Shown here one piece after another: positions 10,640 to 20,462 of a stretch of DNA of 64,000 nucleotides. The DNA is taken from positions 29,757,449 through 29,821,448 of the forward strand of contig NC_067134.1 of the NCBI RefSeq assembly GCF_021347895.1, given 5' to 3'. Both the position numbers and the translations under genes were made by a program. The first letter of the stretch is position 1. Each line of letters starts with the position of its first letter. The stretch comes from Acanthochromis polyacanthus. Its lineage: Eukaryota > Chordata > Actinopteri > Pomacentridae. The notes beneath the pieces are model-generated. The model was given only the letters and a program-made list of their open reading frames with translations, was not told where the DNA came from and searched no databases.

Positions 10640-12310
10640 TCTGTAAGGTTACCTAGTCAGTCCACATTTATTCTATTCAACATTCTGAAAGTTTTTACAG
10701 AAAGGTTTGTTCATATATCATTTACAGTCTGATTTATGACACTTTTCCCCTAAAAACAGACTGAAATGCACAAAATGAGACATAAAATGAAACAGAAAAA
10801 ACCTTAAACAGATGCAAAATGTCCAAAATGATACAAAAAATAATCTTAATGAGACACAAAATGTTCACAATGGAACAAAAACCTTTAAAAGCACGAAAAA
10901 TGAGGAGTAAAAACAATCCTCAAGACAAAAAGGGACCAAGGTTAGAGACAAAATGATGAAAATTAGCCTCAATGAGACACAAAATGACCAAATTCAACAA
11001 AAACAGCCTTTAAGTCACCAAAATGGAAAAAAACAACAAAAAGAGATGAAAAATGACGACATTCTGTCCACTAACACCCCTAAGGATGCAAACTGAACAA
11101 AATAAGGCACAAAATGAGCAAATGTTAGCTTGTAAGTGTTGTGAAAACTTCAGTCTAACATGTCAGTGTGTAGTTTGATATCTGGAGCTGAGTTGCAGCT
11201 CGTTGTCTGGACTTCTGTCTTACCTGAATGTTTCCTATCTGGCTGAGGAGGCTTCATTTTTCTGTCACAGTCTTTGCTCACAATGTCTTCACAAGTTTCA
11301 CACTTGAAATCTTCACCACAACTCTCCAATATCTCCAAGCTTTGTGTGTTAAACTGACTTTCTCAAGTGTTTCCATGTTTTTCTTCAGAATATGGAATGT
11401 GGTAACAGTTGTTAGTTCTTCTCTCTGACATCACAATGGACTTTTAAAAAATGCATTTACTGTCTTAGTACTTGTTCTCTGTGCAATGACAGTAAAGTTG
11501 GATCTAATCTAATCTATAAAATGACCAAAATGAGACAAAAATGGACAAAATGTTTCAGTGGTGAGAAAAAGACCCAAACAGAGTCTACTGAACGGTCCAA
11601 CAATGTTATGGGACAGTTCAAATGGGACACAAAATGACCAAAATGGAACATAAAACATCCGACCAAGACAGAAAAATACCACAATGAGCCATAAAATTAG
11701 AAAAGGGACATCAAATGTGAAACAAAAAGATAAAAGTGTCCAAAATGGGACTAAAATTAAGCAAAAATGATGAAAATGAGACACAAAATGTAGAAAATGA
11801 ACAAAAACAACCTTAAAGTGATGCAAAATGACTAAAATGAGAGATAAAATGAGCAATTCAGAGCAAAAATGAGATGAAAACTGAAACAGAAATGTCCACT
11901 GAGTCACAGAATGATGAAATAGACGTGAACTGACCAAAAGAACTAACAAGATGAACAATTTTAAACAGAAATAAACTTAAAAACACACAAAATGACCAAA
12001 ATGAACCACAAAATGGTCAAAATTAAGGCACAAAATGACCAAAATGGAAGAAAAAAAATAACATGAAAAGATGCAAAATGTTTAAAACCAGACAGAAAGA
12101 CGTAAACTGACCAAAAAAAACACATAATGACACAAATGAGACACAAAATGATCCAGAAATCTTCTCTTACAGTCATGAAACTGTCCACATTTATTCTATT
12201 CAACATTCTGAGGCTTTCTACAGAGAGCTTTGTTCATAGATCATTTACAGTCTGATTTATGACACTTTTTTTCCTAAAAACAGACTGAAATGTACAAAAT
12301 GATCCAAATG
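10640..12310 (-). repeat. A-rich degenerate minisatellite arrays
   Basis: Most of the interval consists of degenerate units like GACACAAAATGACCAAAAT in two blocks, 10740-11120 and 11520-12290, separated by the unique-looking stretch 11150-11515. Ends carry the TTATTCTATTCAACATTCTG motif at 10668 and 12190, the reverse of the motif at 4.68 and 5.17 kb. The minus-strand ORFs rich in Phe and Ser are read-through of the array. Confidence 0.7.
11150..11515 (-). repeat. Unique block repeated in inverse at 33.65 kb; possible relic exon
   Basis: The minus strand encodes a 62-codon ORF with CGEDFKCETCEDIVSKDC; its first part, with about 200 bp of flank including CTTTACTGTCATTGCACAG, recurs on the plus strand at 33650-33860, where the reading frame is broken. 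The Cys pattern is not a standard C2H2 finger and I do not recognise the family. It may be a relic exon of a duplicated zinc-finger gene or part of a dispersed repeat. Confidence 0.45.
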
Positions 12311-12469
12311 AGATGTTCCTTTTGTGTCTCATTTTAGTCATTTTTGTTGCTAATTCTGGTCATGCATTTCTTTAAATAACTAATAATACTGTGGACTCAT
12401 TATTTAAACTTGAGGTAAATTCTTAGCATACTCAACTGGAAAATACTTTTACTGATTTGCTGTTGTTTG

Positions 12470-13565
12470 AACCTTAGTGCTGTCTTCGGGTCAAAATGAA
12501 CCAGGCCACCATGTTTAATAGCATAGAACGGCCCCTAAATGACCTTTTTCAACTTGAAATTTGATCACTTTTCCTCAAGTGACCCCAACATTAGAAAAAG
12601 TGAAACATTGTTTTTGTTTATATTTTCATCAAAGCTGTACACCACCAGGGTACAAAGACTGTCTTCAGGTCATTTTTTACCCGGTGTCAGATAGAAAATT
12701 GACCCCCATGGAAAGGTGACCGAGGTTACAAAACATTAAATAACTAGCATAATACATAGTGGGGTCAAGATTCTACACCCTGGCTACTTCTGGACTGTTG
12801 AGATTGTCATATTTGCAGATTTTCAAATTAATATGGACTAATCTGATATTGCTGAAGCCATGAGGGCAGTTTTCAGGTTTCAGTTCCCAGCAGGTCAGAG
12901 ATTAGATTTTTTTCAGTCATCCAGGAGTAACAAGGACTGTAAAACAAATACTGTGTGCTGCACGTGTGACAAATACAGTTGCAGTCTGTCCTCCATGTGT
13001 TAATTAGAGCTTAATGTGTTGGAATATTTTTGCTTGAATCTGTTATTTTTTCTGTTCTTATGATTGATGTAGGTTATGCATCTTTCTGGTGGGAGAAATG
13101 ACCCAAAAAATGAGAGAGTACTAGTATCTGGTAGTTGAGTTTTGTAGTTTTATATTCCATTGTACAGTATACAGTACACTGTTGTTTCCCTTCAAAAATG
13201 CATTTCAAGTTCATTTCTGGTACTTTATGAGGCTATAGAAGTATTATCTCTTGCAAAACAAGAAATGTTTACACCTATGCAGTACCTTTAGCAGCAATAA
13301 TAGTGATAATAAACCTCTACTTAAAGAAAGAAAACAGTTACAGCATGAACAATGGAATAAAAACGAATGGTGTTCACTGATTAAATACAGTCTTTCTACC
13401 CTCTGAGGAAGCAAAAACAGGCATTCACAAAGTGTGTGACGCATGACAGGTTGTTTCTTCATGTAAAATAGATTTTTGGTTAAAAATTCCATTAAGCTGC
13501 TCTATTTTAGAGGCTCAGTGGAGGCAGGTCATTTCTGACCCTGAGGACAGGAGGAGTGTTCAGGA
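12470..13565. mobile_element. Possible piggyBac-like relic
   Basis: The left edge has GTCTTCGGGTCAAAATGA and the right edge, in reverse, CTGTCCTCAGGGTCAGAAAT, a loose inverted pair of the kind found at ends of fish piggyBac-like elements. No transposase motif is readable in between and no TTAA flanks were identified. Low certainty. Confidence 0.3.
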
Positions 13566-14513
13566 CGTTCAGACAATACAAGGGTTCAATGTGCTGTATG
13601 ACGACACAAAGAGATCCTACTAACAAATCACACAGATGACCTATGTGGTGACAATAGAAGAAATAAATAGCATAAGACCTTTATGTAACCAGCAGAAACT
13701 GCAGCACAGCTTCACCTGTTTTTAACATTCTGGTTTTGACATTTGCAGGAGTGTATCAGCTACTACTAGTAAAACCACGTGTCTGTTGCTTGAAAACATA
13801 ATAATGTTGGTTATGTCTTTGATATCTGACTCAGAGTTATTCTTGCTGGGGATCTTCAATGTTACATTAATTATGAAACAACTTGTAAATGTTCATCTGT
13901 TTGAAAACATTCAAAACATTTCATGAAGCAGTCATGGAGCTGTAGACGTTTTATTACAACTTTATTTCACGTCCAGATCTCCTCTGCTGCAGTGACACAC
14001 TCTGTTGTGTCCTACTGTCACAATGTCTCTGTATCTCGTTGCCTCCTTTTACTTGAAAGACAGCAGAGCTCAAGCTGAGTGGATTCCAGTAGTATGTTCA
14101 CACCTGAACAGCCATGTTCTCTCAGCAGGATGTGAAAATGTTCCAAACAGCTTCACATTATCTCCAATCAGTGCTCTGCTGATGAAGGATGTCATGATAG
14201 CAGAAATGTAGCAGTCTGTACCAATACCATATCCATCCAGACATTCAGTTTGGTTCTTCTGCCTGCTCCACCACCACCACAGTCCAGACTCCATCTGGTC
14301 TAATCATCAAGGATTGCTTACATACTTCCTCACAGTTGCTGTTGAACCACAGACTAAAGCTGCTTTAAATCTAAAACATCTACTTTTAACCTGTACCAAT
14401 TCTTACATGTTGTTTCAACCTTAATTCTGACATTATGTTTTCCACAGATGTTTCAGGATCAGGACTTCTCAGCTGTGTGGATTCTCATGTGGGCTTTTAA
14501 TTGATAACTATAT
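13566..14513. other. 3' flank of the zinc-finger gene; no separate gene
   Basis: This lies downstream of the minus-strand zinc-finger gene. A small opposing ORF (14005-14211) has no recognisable domain. The expected C-terminal end of the zinc-finger protein continues out of frame at about 14463-14520. Confidence 0.4.
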
Positions 14514-15862
14514 TTAAAGCTTTTTTCCACAGGTTCCACAAGAATATGGCTTCTCACCTGTGTGACGTCTTAAGTGGACAGTCAAATGGTCCTGTCGACT
14601 AAAGCTTTTACCACAGGTTCCACAAGAATATGGTTTTCCCATTTTGTGAACTGCCATGTGCCTATTATGTGCTGATGAACCAGAAAATCTTTTTCCACAA
14701 ATGTGACAAACATATGGCTTCTCACCTGTGTGACATCTCATGTGGTCAGTCAAAGAGGTCCGTTGACTGAAGCTTTTTTCACAGGTTCCACAAGAATATG
14801 GTTTTCCCATTTTGTGAACTGCCATGTGCCTATTATGTGCTGATGAACCAGAAAATCTTTTTCCACAAATGTGACAAACATATGGCTTCTCACCTGTGTG
14901 ACATCTCATGTGGTCAGTCAAAGAGGTCCGTTGACTAAAGCTTTTTTCACAGGTTCCACAAACATACGGCTTCTCACCTGTGTGACATCTCATGTGAACA
15001 GTCAAATGGACCTGTTTACGGAAGCTTTTTCCACAGGTTCCACAAGAATATGGCTTCTCACCTGTGTGAAGTCTCATGTGGTCAATCAAAGAGGTCCGTT
15101 GACTAAAGCTTTTTTCACAGGTTCCACAAACATACGGCTTCTCACCTGTGTGACATCTCATATGAACAGTCAAATGGACCCGTTGACTGAAGGTTTTTCC
15201 ACAGGTTTCACAAGAATATGGCTTCTCACCTGTGTGGGTTTTGTGATGTTTGATTAAATCTGATTTACAACTAAAAGCTTTTCCACAGACTTTGCAAGTT
15301 GCAGATTTTGTTGCCTTGTCATTATCACACTGTCTCGCTGATGTTGGAGCATTGTCTACATCATTACTGTGACTGTTGTTACTCTGATGTCTTGGTTTCT
15401 GCTCGATACATCTAGTTGATCCTGAGTCTACATCCTTGCTTCCTTCCTGATCTGGGCTCTCAGCTACACAAGAGATGTGAAACAGGAGCTGATCACTGTT
15501 TGGTTTTGGTTCACTGTGGTCACTTTCCTCATCAGCAGGAGTCACCTCAAAGGTATCAGTCTCCTGTTTCAATCCAATTAAGTCTTCCTCCTGACTGGAG
15601 CAGAGTTCATCCTGTTCCACTTTAATTTGTGGTAACCCTGGGTTTGATTGGTCCAGACTGGTGCACAATTCTTCCTGTTCCATTTTAATTTGAGAAATCT
15701 CTGGGTTTGATTGGTCCTGACTGGTGCAGAATTCCTCCTGCTGATCTTTAATCCGTGGAGGCTCTGGGTCCTCATGGTCCACCATGGAGTTTCTCTCCTG
15801 GTCATGGGGCTGATGGTCAACAACAGTCTTCTCATTCTCACAGACATAAGACTGTGGGAGCT
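14514..15862 (-). CDS. C2H2 zinc-finger protein, main exon (exon 2)
   Basis: This exon encodes 449 codons after a TCCAG acceptor and starts ELPQSYVCENEK. An acidic N-terminal region has three repeats of the DQSNP..QIKxEQEELC type, common in fish zinc-finger proteins. Nine complete C2H2 fingers follow, mostly joined by TGEKPY linkers, then a broken tenth. Fingers 5-6 and 7-8 are a near-identical duplicated pair with the unusual helix FSGSSAHNRH and linker KMGKPY. The protein is presumably a nuclear DNA-binding regulator. The tenth finger shifts frame at a six-A run (GTGGAAAAAAGC, where other fingers have five A after GTGG) and stops as CGKKL. Dropping one A would allow a full last finger, so this is a mutation or an assembly error. 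It joins the exon at 22083-22254 in phase 1. Confidence 0.85.
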
Positions 15863-15960
15863 CTGGAGGGACAAAGAGACAAAAGATAATGGTTACTACT
15901 GTGATGATGAGAGAACACACATCTGTCACTTTGTCCAGGACTGGCTGTCTCCAATCAACA

Positions 15961-16558
15961 CGGTCTCACGGGGATTCGTGAAACTGTCACGTCAGTTTTT
16001 GTTTCGGTTTCGTGCGCACCAACACGATGTCGTCATGTTTTTCGTGCCGCTCACCACGAGCGAAACCCGCTGTGGTAATCACATCTGAAAGTGGTTTATA
16101 CCGGCGGATTCATGACGATCTAAGCTGTCCATCGGCGTTTGCGGCCGCTGCTGCCGCCAGACATTCTGTAAATTCCTATGCAAATTCGGCGGATTCGTGA
16201 CGATTTAAGCTGTCCATCTGCGTTTGCGGCTGCCTCCGCGGCCGCCATTGCGGCCGCCATTGCGGCCGCCAGACATCCAGCTGCAGCCGCAAACGCCGAT
16301 GGACAGCCTAGATCGTCATGAATCCGCCGAATTTGCATAGGAATTTAAAGAATGTCCGGCGGCCGAAGCGGCGGCCGCAAACGCCAATGGACAGTTTAGA
16401 TCGTCATGAATCCGCCGGTATAAACCACTTTCAGATGTGATTACCACAGCGGGTTTCGCTCGTGGTGAGCGGCACGAAAAACATGACGACATCGTGTTGG
16501 TGCGCACGAAACCGAAACAAAAACTGACGTGACAGTTTCACGAATCCCCGTGAGACCG
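15961..16558. repeat. 598 bp near-perfect palindrome (foldback element)
   Basis: Both ends read CGGTCTCACGGGGATTCG towards the centre, and the two arms match for about 260 bp each around a short GC-rich spacer near 16230-16295. Each arm itself contains repeats of a unit with GGCGGATTCATGACGATCTA and TGTCCATCGGCGTTTGCGG. Five GCGGCCGC octamers lie within about 240 bp. ORFs across it are artefacts of symmetry (the same ORF appears on both strands). It sits in the intron of the zinc-finger gene, just upstream of exon 2. No target duplication is visible. Confidence 0.8.
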
Positions 16559-17231
16559 GGCTGCTCCAACAAAATCAGCTCAACAGTTGAATGTTTGATG
16601 CAAAAAGAATATGATGGTTTATAATAGAAACCTTGGAGCCATGAAACAGCAGCAGGAATGATACAAGCATCTCCAAATGACTGAACATTTCTATGAACAC
16701 GTTGTTCCACAGTGGATACAGGATCACAAAGTTCTAATGGTAAACACCACTGGGTACTTTTCTACACACCACACAGACAGGTTTGATGGGGATCCATTAA
16801 AATCTGTTTGAATAAAGCTGCTGTCCTCTTCAGCCTTCAAACCTGTCAGGACATTTGGATTTTAATGTTATTCTTATTTTACTGCTGGTTACTGTACTGT
16901 TGATTTGACTCATCAGTGAAACCCAACATGTTAATAGTGGAATGCAGTTGAACACATTACTTCTATACTCTCTAACTCTGTACGTGCGCTTTCTTTAGAT
17001 CATGAATTATCTCTATCCACGGAATTATGTCTCTGGACTGAAATGATGGAATGACTGAGTCCTCTGTCAGTTTTATTAATAACTGTTTGATAACACAATG
17101 CAGTTGCTGTCAGTGTGGAGTAGTTCAGATAAACACTTCCAGCACCTATGAACAGGAAACTTTGGTTCTTGCTTCCAGGGTCAATCAACACAACGATCAC
17201 ATTTTTAAAAATCCACACAGCATCAATAACA
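16559..17231. other. Intronic, no gene seen
   Basis: Intron of the minus-strand zinc-finger gene. Only short chance ORFs; no recognisable motif. Confidence 0.4.
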
Positions 17232-17239
17232 GACACCAT

Positions 17240-18302
17240 TAGGGCTGCACGATATATCAAAAAAATATCGTTTTTGCAATAATGGTAAGTGCGATATCCA
17301 TATCACAAAGTTGCACAATAATTTTATGATTATTTAGATGTATAAATCATGCTTTTTGCATGCATAGACGTTTTCTTGTGACCAATTGAGCGTGACCTTA
17401 AGCCCCTCTCCCCCCATCCCAAATAGCACTTTTGCTGCCAGCGCCACAACACAACATGGCAGGACACGGGAAGACGACTGTAACGAACAACTTGTGCCTA
17501 AAAAACAGCGCACCTCAGAAACTTGGGAGTACTACGGCTTTAGGAGACAGGACGAGTCATAGACGCAAGTACTTTGCAAGTCATGCCGAAAAATTGTGGC
17601 TACGTCGCGAGGAAACACTACAAATCTGCACAGCCACCTCAAACACAACCACAAGGAACTGTATGCTGTTTTCTTACAATCTAAAACACCACGAGCTACT
17701 CCCATGAAGGCAGACAAAATAAAGGCAAGCACACAGACAACAATTGGTGAAAGTTTTTCTTCTGTTACACCATATGAAAAAACTTCCAACCGCCACCACG
17801 GCCATTACACGTTATACCGTGAAATGCACACTCTCCATTAATGTCATGTGTAAAGAAGGTTTTTTGGATATGCTGAAAGAATTCGACCGCAGATACCAAG
17901 TGCCATCACTGAACTATTTCCCAAGTCGCCATTCCACAGATGTACGAGGCATGCTTGGGGTCTGTAAAAGCGGAGCTTAATAATGTGGATTTCTTTGCAA
18001 GCACCACAGATTTATGGTCCAGTCGTACTACTGAGCCCTACATCAGTTTTACTGTTCACTTTCTCACAAATGACTTTGATCTGAAAACACGCTGCTTAGA
18101 AGTCTCCTACTTTCCGGACTCCCACACCGGTGAAAATATAGCGGCTGCCCTGTGGGATGTGTTGACGAACTGGGGGTTGCAAGAAGAGGAACAAGTGGTT
18201 ATCACATCGGACAACAGCACTAATATCCAATAGCGCAATATATATCGATATTGCAGTTCTGGACACCCATATCGCACATATTTCCAATATCATGCAGCCC
18301 TA
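17240..18302 (+). mobile_element. hAT transposon, internally deleted, with 8 bp target duplication
   Basis: The ends TAGGGCTGCACGATAT and, in reverse, TAGGGCTGCATGATAT are flanked by perfect GACACCAT at 17232-17239 and 18303-18310. The interior codes, over three frames, for the first part of a hAT transposase: a BED-type finger (CKSCRK...LHSHLKHNH, about 17575-17660), IGESFSSVTPYEKTS, and DFFASTTDLWSS and VVITSDNSTNI, which carry candidate catalytic Asp residues. There are frame breaks near 17795 and 17930, and everything after TSDNSTNI is deleted. It cannot encode a transposase but has intact ends. Confidence 0.85.
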
Positions 18303-18639
18303 GACACCATATTATGAGCCCATCCTCTCTTCCTCACAATGTGTCTCAGTTCACCGTTAACTGTTCACCTGAACACTTCATGATGTTCTACATGTGTAGC
18401 AGAGTTAATGATTCCACTTGCCATCTCATATTACATATTTGGTTCCCACGGTGACCACCGGATATGGCATGGACGCACAACGTCCGGGCCCCTGCAGACT
18501 TGGGGTGTGTTCCATAGGTATGAAGAGTAGATACAACACGCCCCTCTGAGCGCCATGCCTACGGAGACACTATGCTAGTGGGGGCAAAGTTTCAGTGTTT
18601 TCCATTGATGTCAGTGGCACGAAAACTAAAACAAGAAGA

Positions 18640-18719
18640 ATGCCGGCTCATTGTGCTGCATACAGTTGCACACTACATCGGACGATCAAGACAAGGAAAC
18701 TTGGAATAACTTTCCACAG
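18640..18719 (+). pseudogene. THAP domain exon 1
   Basis: It encodes MPAHCAAYSCTLHRTIKTRK, then LGITFHR, and ends at a GTAAGA donor (18720). MPxxC-x4-C is the classical THAP start. The second exon at 19434 begins G TTT CCC, giving FHR-FPKDYGLRKKW with the conserved FP and Trp at the expected spacing. The C-x2-H end is not present, because exon 2 is cut at 19508 by the nested element. Confidence 0.75.
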
Positions 18720-18844
18720 GTAAGAATAGTTTTTGGCTCTTTTTTCATTATTAAATCTTGTTGAGAGCTTCCAGTTTGTGAGAGCTAGCTCGTTAACCAC
18801 TAGCAAAACACTAACACGGGCTAACAGCTGGACAAACAAATACC

Positions 18845-19030
18845 AGATGATTAATAGTAGATGTAGTATAGCTGTACAAGCAGTAGTCGTAATACTAAAA
18901 GTACAAGCAGTAGTAGTAGTATAAGTAGCTGTTAGAGTAGTAGAAGTAGTATCAGCATGTCTACTAGTATTACAAGTTGTAGTAGCAGTGACAGTATCAG
19001 CAGCAGTAGTTGTGTATTACCACTACTACT
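18845..19030 (+). repeat. Degenerate (TAG/GTA)n microsatellite
   Basis: A tract rich in AGTAGTAGTA triplets within the intron of the THAP gene remnant. Serine-rich ORFs through it are low-complexity artefacts. It is followed at about 19045 by a stretch beginning ACATCAAATTTATATAGCGC, a common dispersed fish repeat motif. Confidence 0.6.
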
Positions 19031-19433
19031 AGTAGTAATAATAATCATAATACATCAAATTTATATAGCGCTTTTTGGGACACTCAAAGACACTTTACAA
19101 GACAGACAGATAAGCAGACAGATAGTAGTCACATTACTATTAATACCACCAATACTACCAACAGTAGTTATAAAGCCTAACTCATATAGATCTAGATTAG
19201 CATCTATGTTATTCCTCCAAACCCATTTTATGATTGGGCAATTCTTTAGGACTGCTCTCAGATAATTGAAATGATACTAAACAATGCTATACTTATCAAA
19301 TTAAATAACTTTGGTCTCCAGTATATTGGCTAATTGAGTTCTTTGCACTTAATTTATTAGCATGATTTCTTTTCAAATATGTGTTGTGTACATATTTACT
19401 TCTCTGTCTACTTGTTTTCTTTACTCCATGTAG

Positions 19434-19507
19434 GTTTCCCAAAGACTATGGGTTGAGGAAGAAGTGGGAAGCAGCTCTGAGGAGAGAGAGCTTTGCTGCA
19501 ACTATAT
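19434..19507 (+). pseudogene. THAP domain exon 2, truncated by insertion
   Basis: After the TAG acceptor at 19431-19433 it reads FPKDYGLRKKWEAALRRESF and breaks off at the AT dinucleotide where the nested element starts. Sequence to the right of that element (20598 onward) does not resume a recognisable THAP C-terminus, so the gene was already decayed or deleted there. Confidence 0.65.
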
Positions 19508-19609
19508 TCACCTTATTCAGCTCCGCCCATTTTCCAACGGGCGGGACTTCCTGTTTTGAGTAGCACTTCCGGTAACTCGGTCAGGGCGGTGTTTACAACT
19601 GAGAAAGTG

Positions 19610-20029
19610 ATGTGGGAAGAAACGAAAACCTCTTTAAAAAACAGAAATGGATCAAGTCTGCCTCATCCGCGACTTATTACAGAGTGGGAGGATGACATGA
19701 AAAAGTGGCCACAAGTCATGTATGGCGATATTTTTAACTATTTCGTGTTGTCTCTTGGCGTTGATCGCTCGGCTATGAGGAATTATAAGAGCACTGAAGC
19801 CTATCAATATTTGCACAGTGGTAAAGTCGGCGCTGTTCTGTTACATCAAGAACGGGAATATACGTTTCTTAAAGGTAATGTCAGCTCAAGTCAGTCTAGT
19901 ACCTCCTCACACATGGCGTGGGTGTTGGTGACAGCTGATGGAGTGGTGGAGACCACGGGATGCTCCTGTATCGCTGGGTTGGGACGGTCCTGCAGTCACG
20001 CTGCTGTGATATTATGGAAGTTATGTTGA
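19610..20029 (+). pseudogene. SWIM zinc-finger fragment of a YqaJ-type protein
   Basis: From the ATG at 19610 the 139-codon ORF reads TEWEDDMKKWPQVMYGDIFN, STEAYQYLHSGKVG, HMAWVLVTADGVV and the SWIM motif CSCIAGLGRSCSHAAVILWK (C-x-C-x6-C-x-H), then stops. In animals this arrangement precedes a YqaJ/exonuclease domain in long uncharacterised proteins; that domain is absent. An in-frame upstream ATG at 19493 lies outside the element and is not credible. A second, separate N-terminus of the same protein family is at 26526. Confidence 0.7.
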
Positions 20030-20261
20030 TTGGAATAAAACTTAATTTGATTCATGTATATACGATGTGGTTGTGCAAACATAGGTTGTTATTGTCATTT
20101 CTGAAACAGCTCCTGCGGTTTACTGTGTTATTAGCCCTGTCACAAGCTAATGCTAATTCCCTGGAGCAACAAAAAACTGATTCTGACCAAACCGCAGTCA
20201 TAACAACGTTTCAAAATAGCAGAAAGTATCTTTTTACCTCACTGATGGCATAGCTAGGTCT

Positions 20262-20462
20262 TTAGTGGAAACTGAACTTTGGTAGAATCGCTTTAGCTGC
20301 GCTGACAGTGACCGATGCAAGCTGTGTGTTTACATAGCCATGAGCTGGTCCGCAGCATTCAGATCTAACCTTTCCGTGCTCTAAACAATTCTGAGAGCGA
20401 GAAAGCTTCATCTTTCCCCAGTTGTTGTGGCACCCATGGACAGCGCAATTGATGCCAAACAT
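20262..20462 (-). pseudogene. THAP-like Cys/His-rich gene start
   Basis: Starting at the ATG at 20462 the ORF begins MFGINCAVHGCHNNWGKMKL, followed by C-x2-H and a CC pair. C-x4-C, C-x2-H resembles divergent THAP-type N-termini from fish. A GTAAAC splice donor is possible near 20334, after which the frame is unlikely to be coding. Upstream (to 20597) lies a CpG patch with GACTTCCGG and GGCGGCGCCATTTTTG, similar to a host promoter. Confidence 0.5.

Noticed and set aside
14871..15257. 128-codon plus-strand ORF with regular repeats
   Set aside because: It is the antisense shadow of the zinc-finger array; the repetition comes from the fingers.
16012..16507. Matching ORFs on both strands (MRTNTMSSCFSCRSP...)
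   Set aside because: They are identical because the DNA is a palindrome; there is no domain and the interior is low-complexity Ala.
19508..19563. Apparent completion of the THAP domain (ATIFTLFSSAHF before a stop)
   Set aside because: The SSAHF stretch lies inside the terminal repeat of the nested element, so its likeness to the THAP C-x2-H-F ending is chance, and the Cys is absent.
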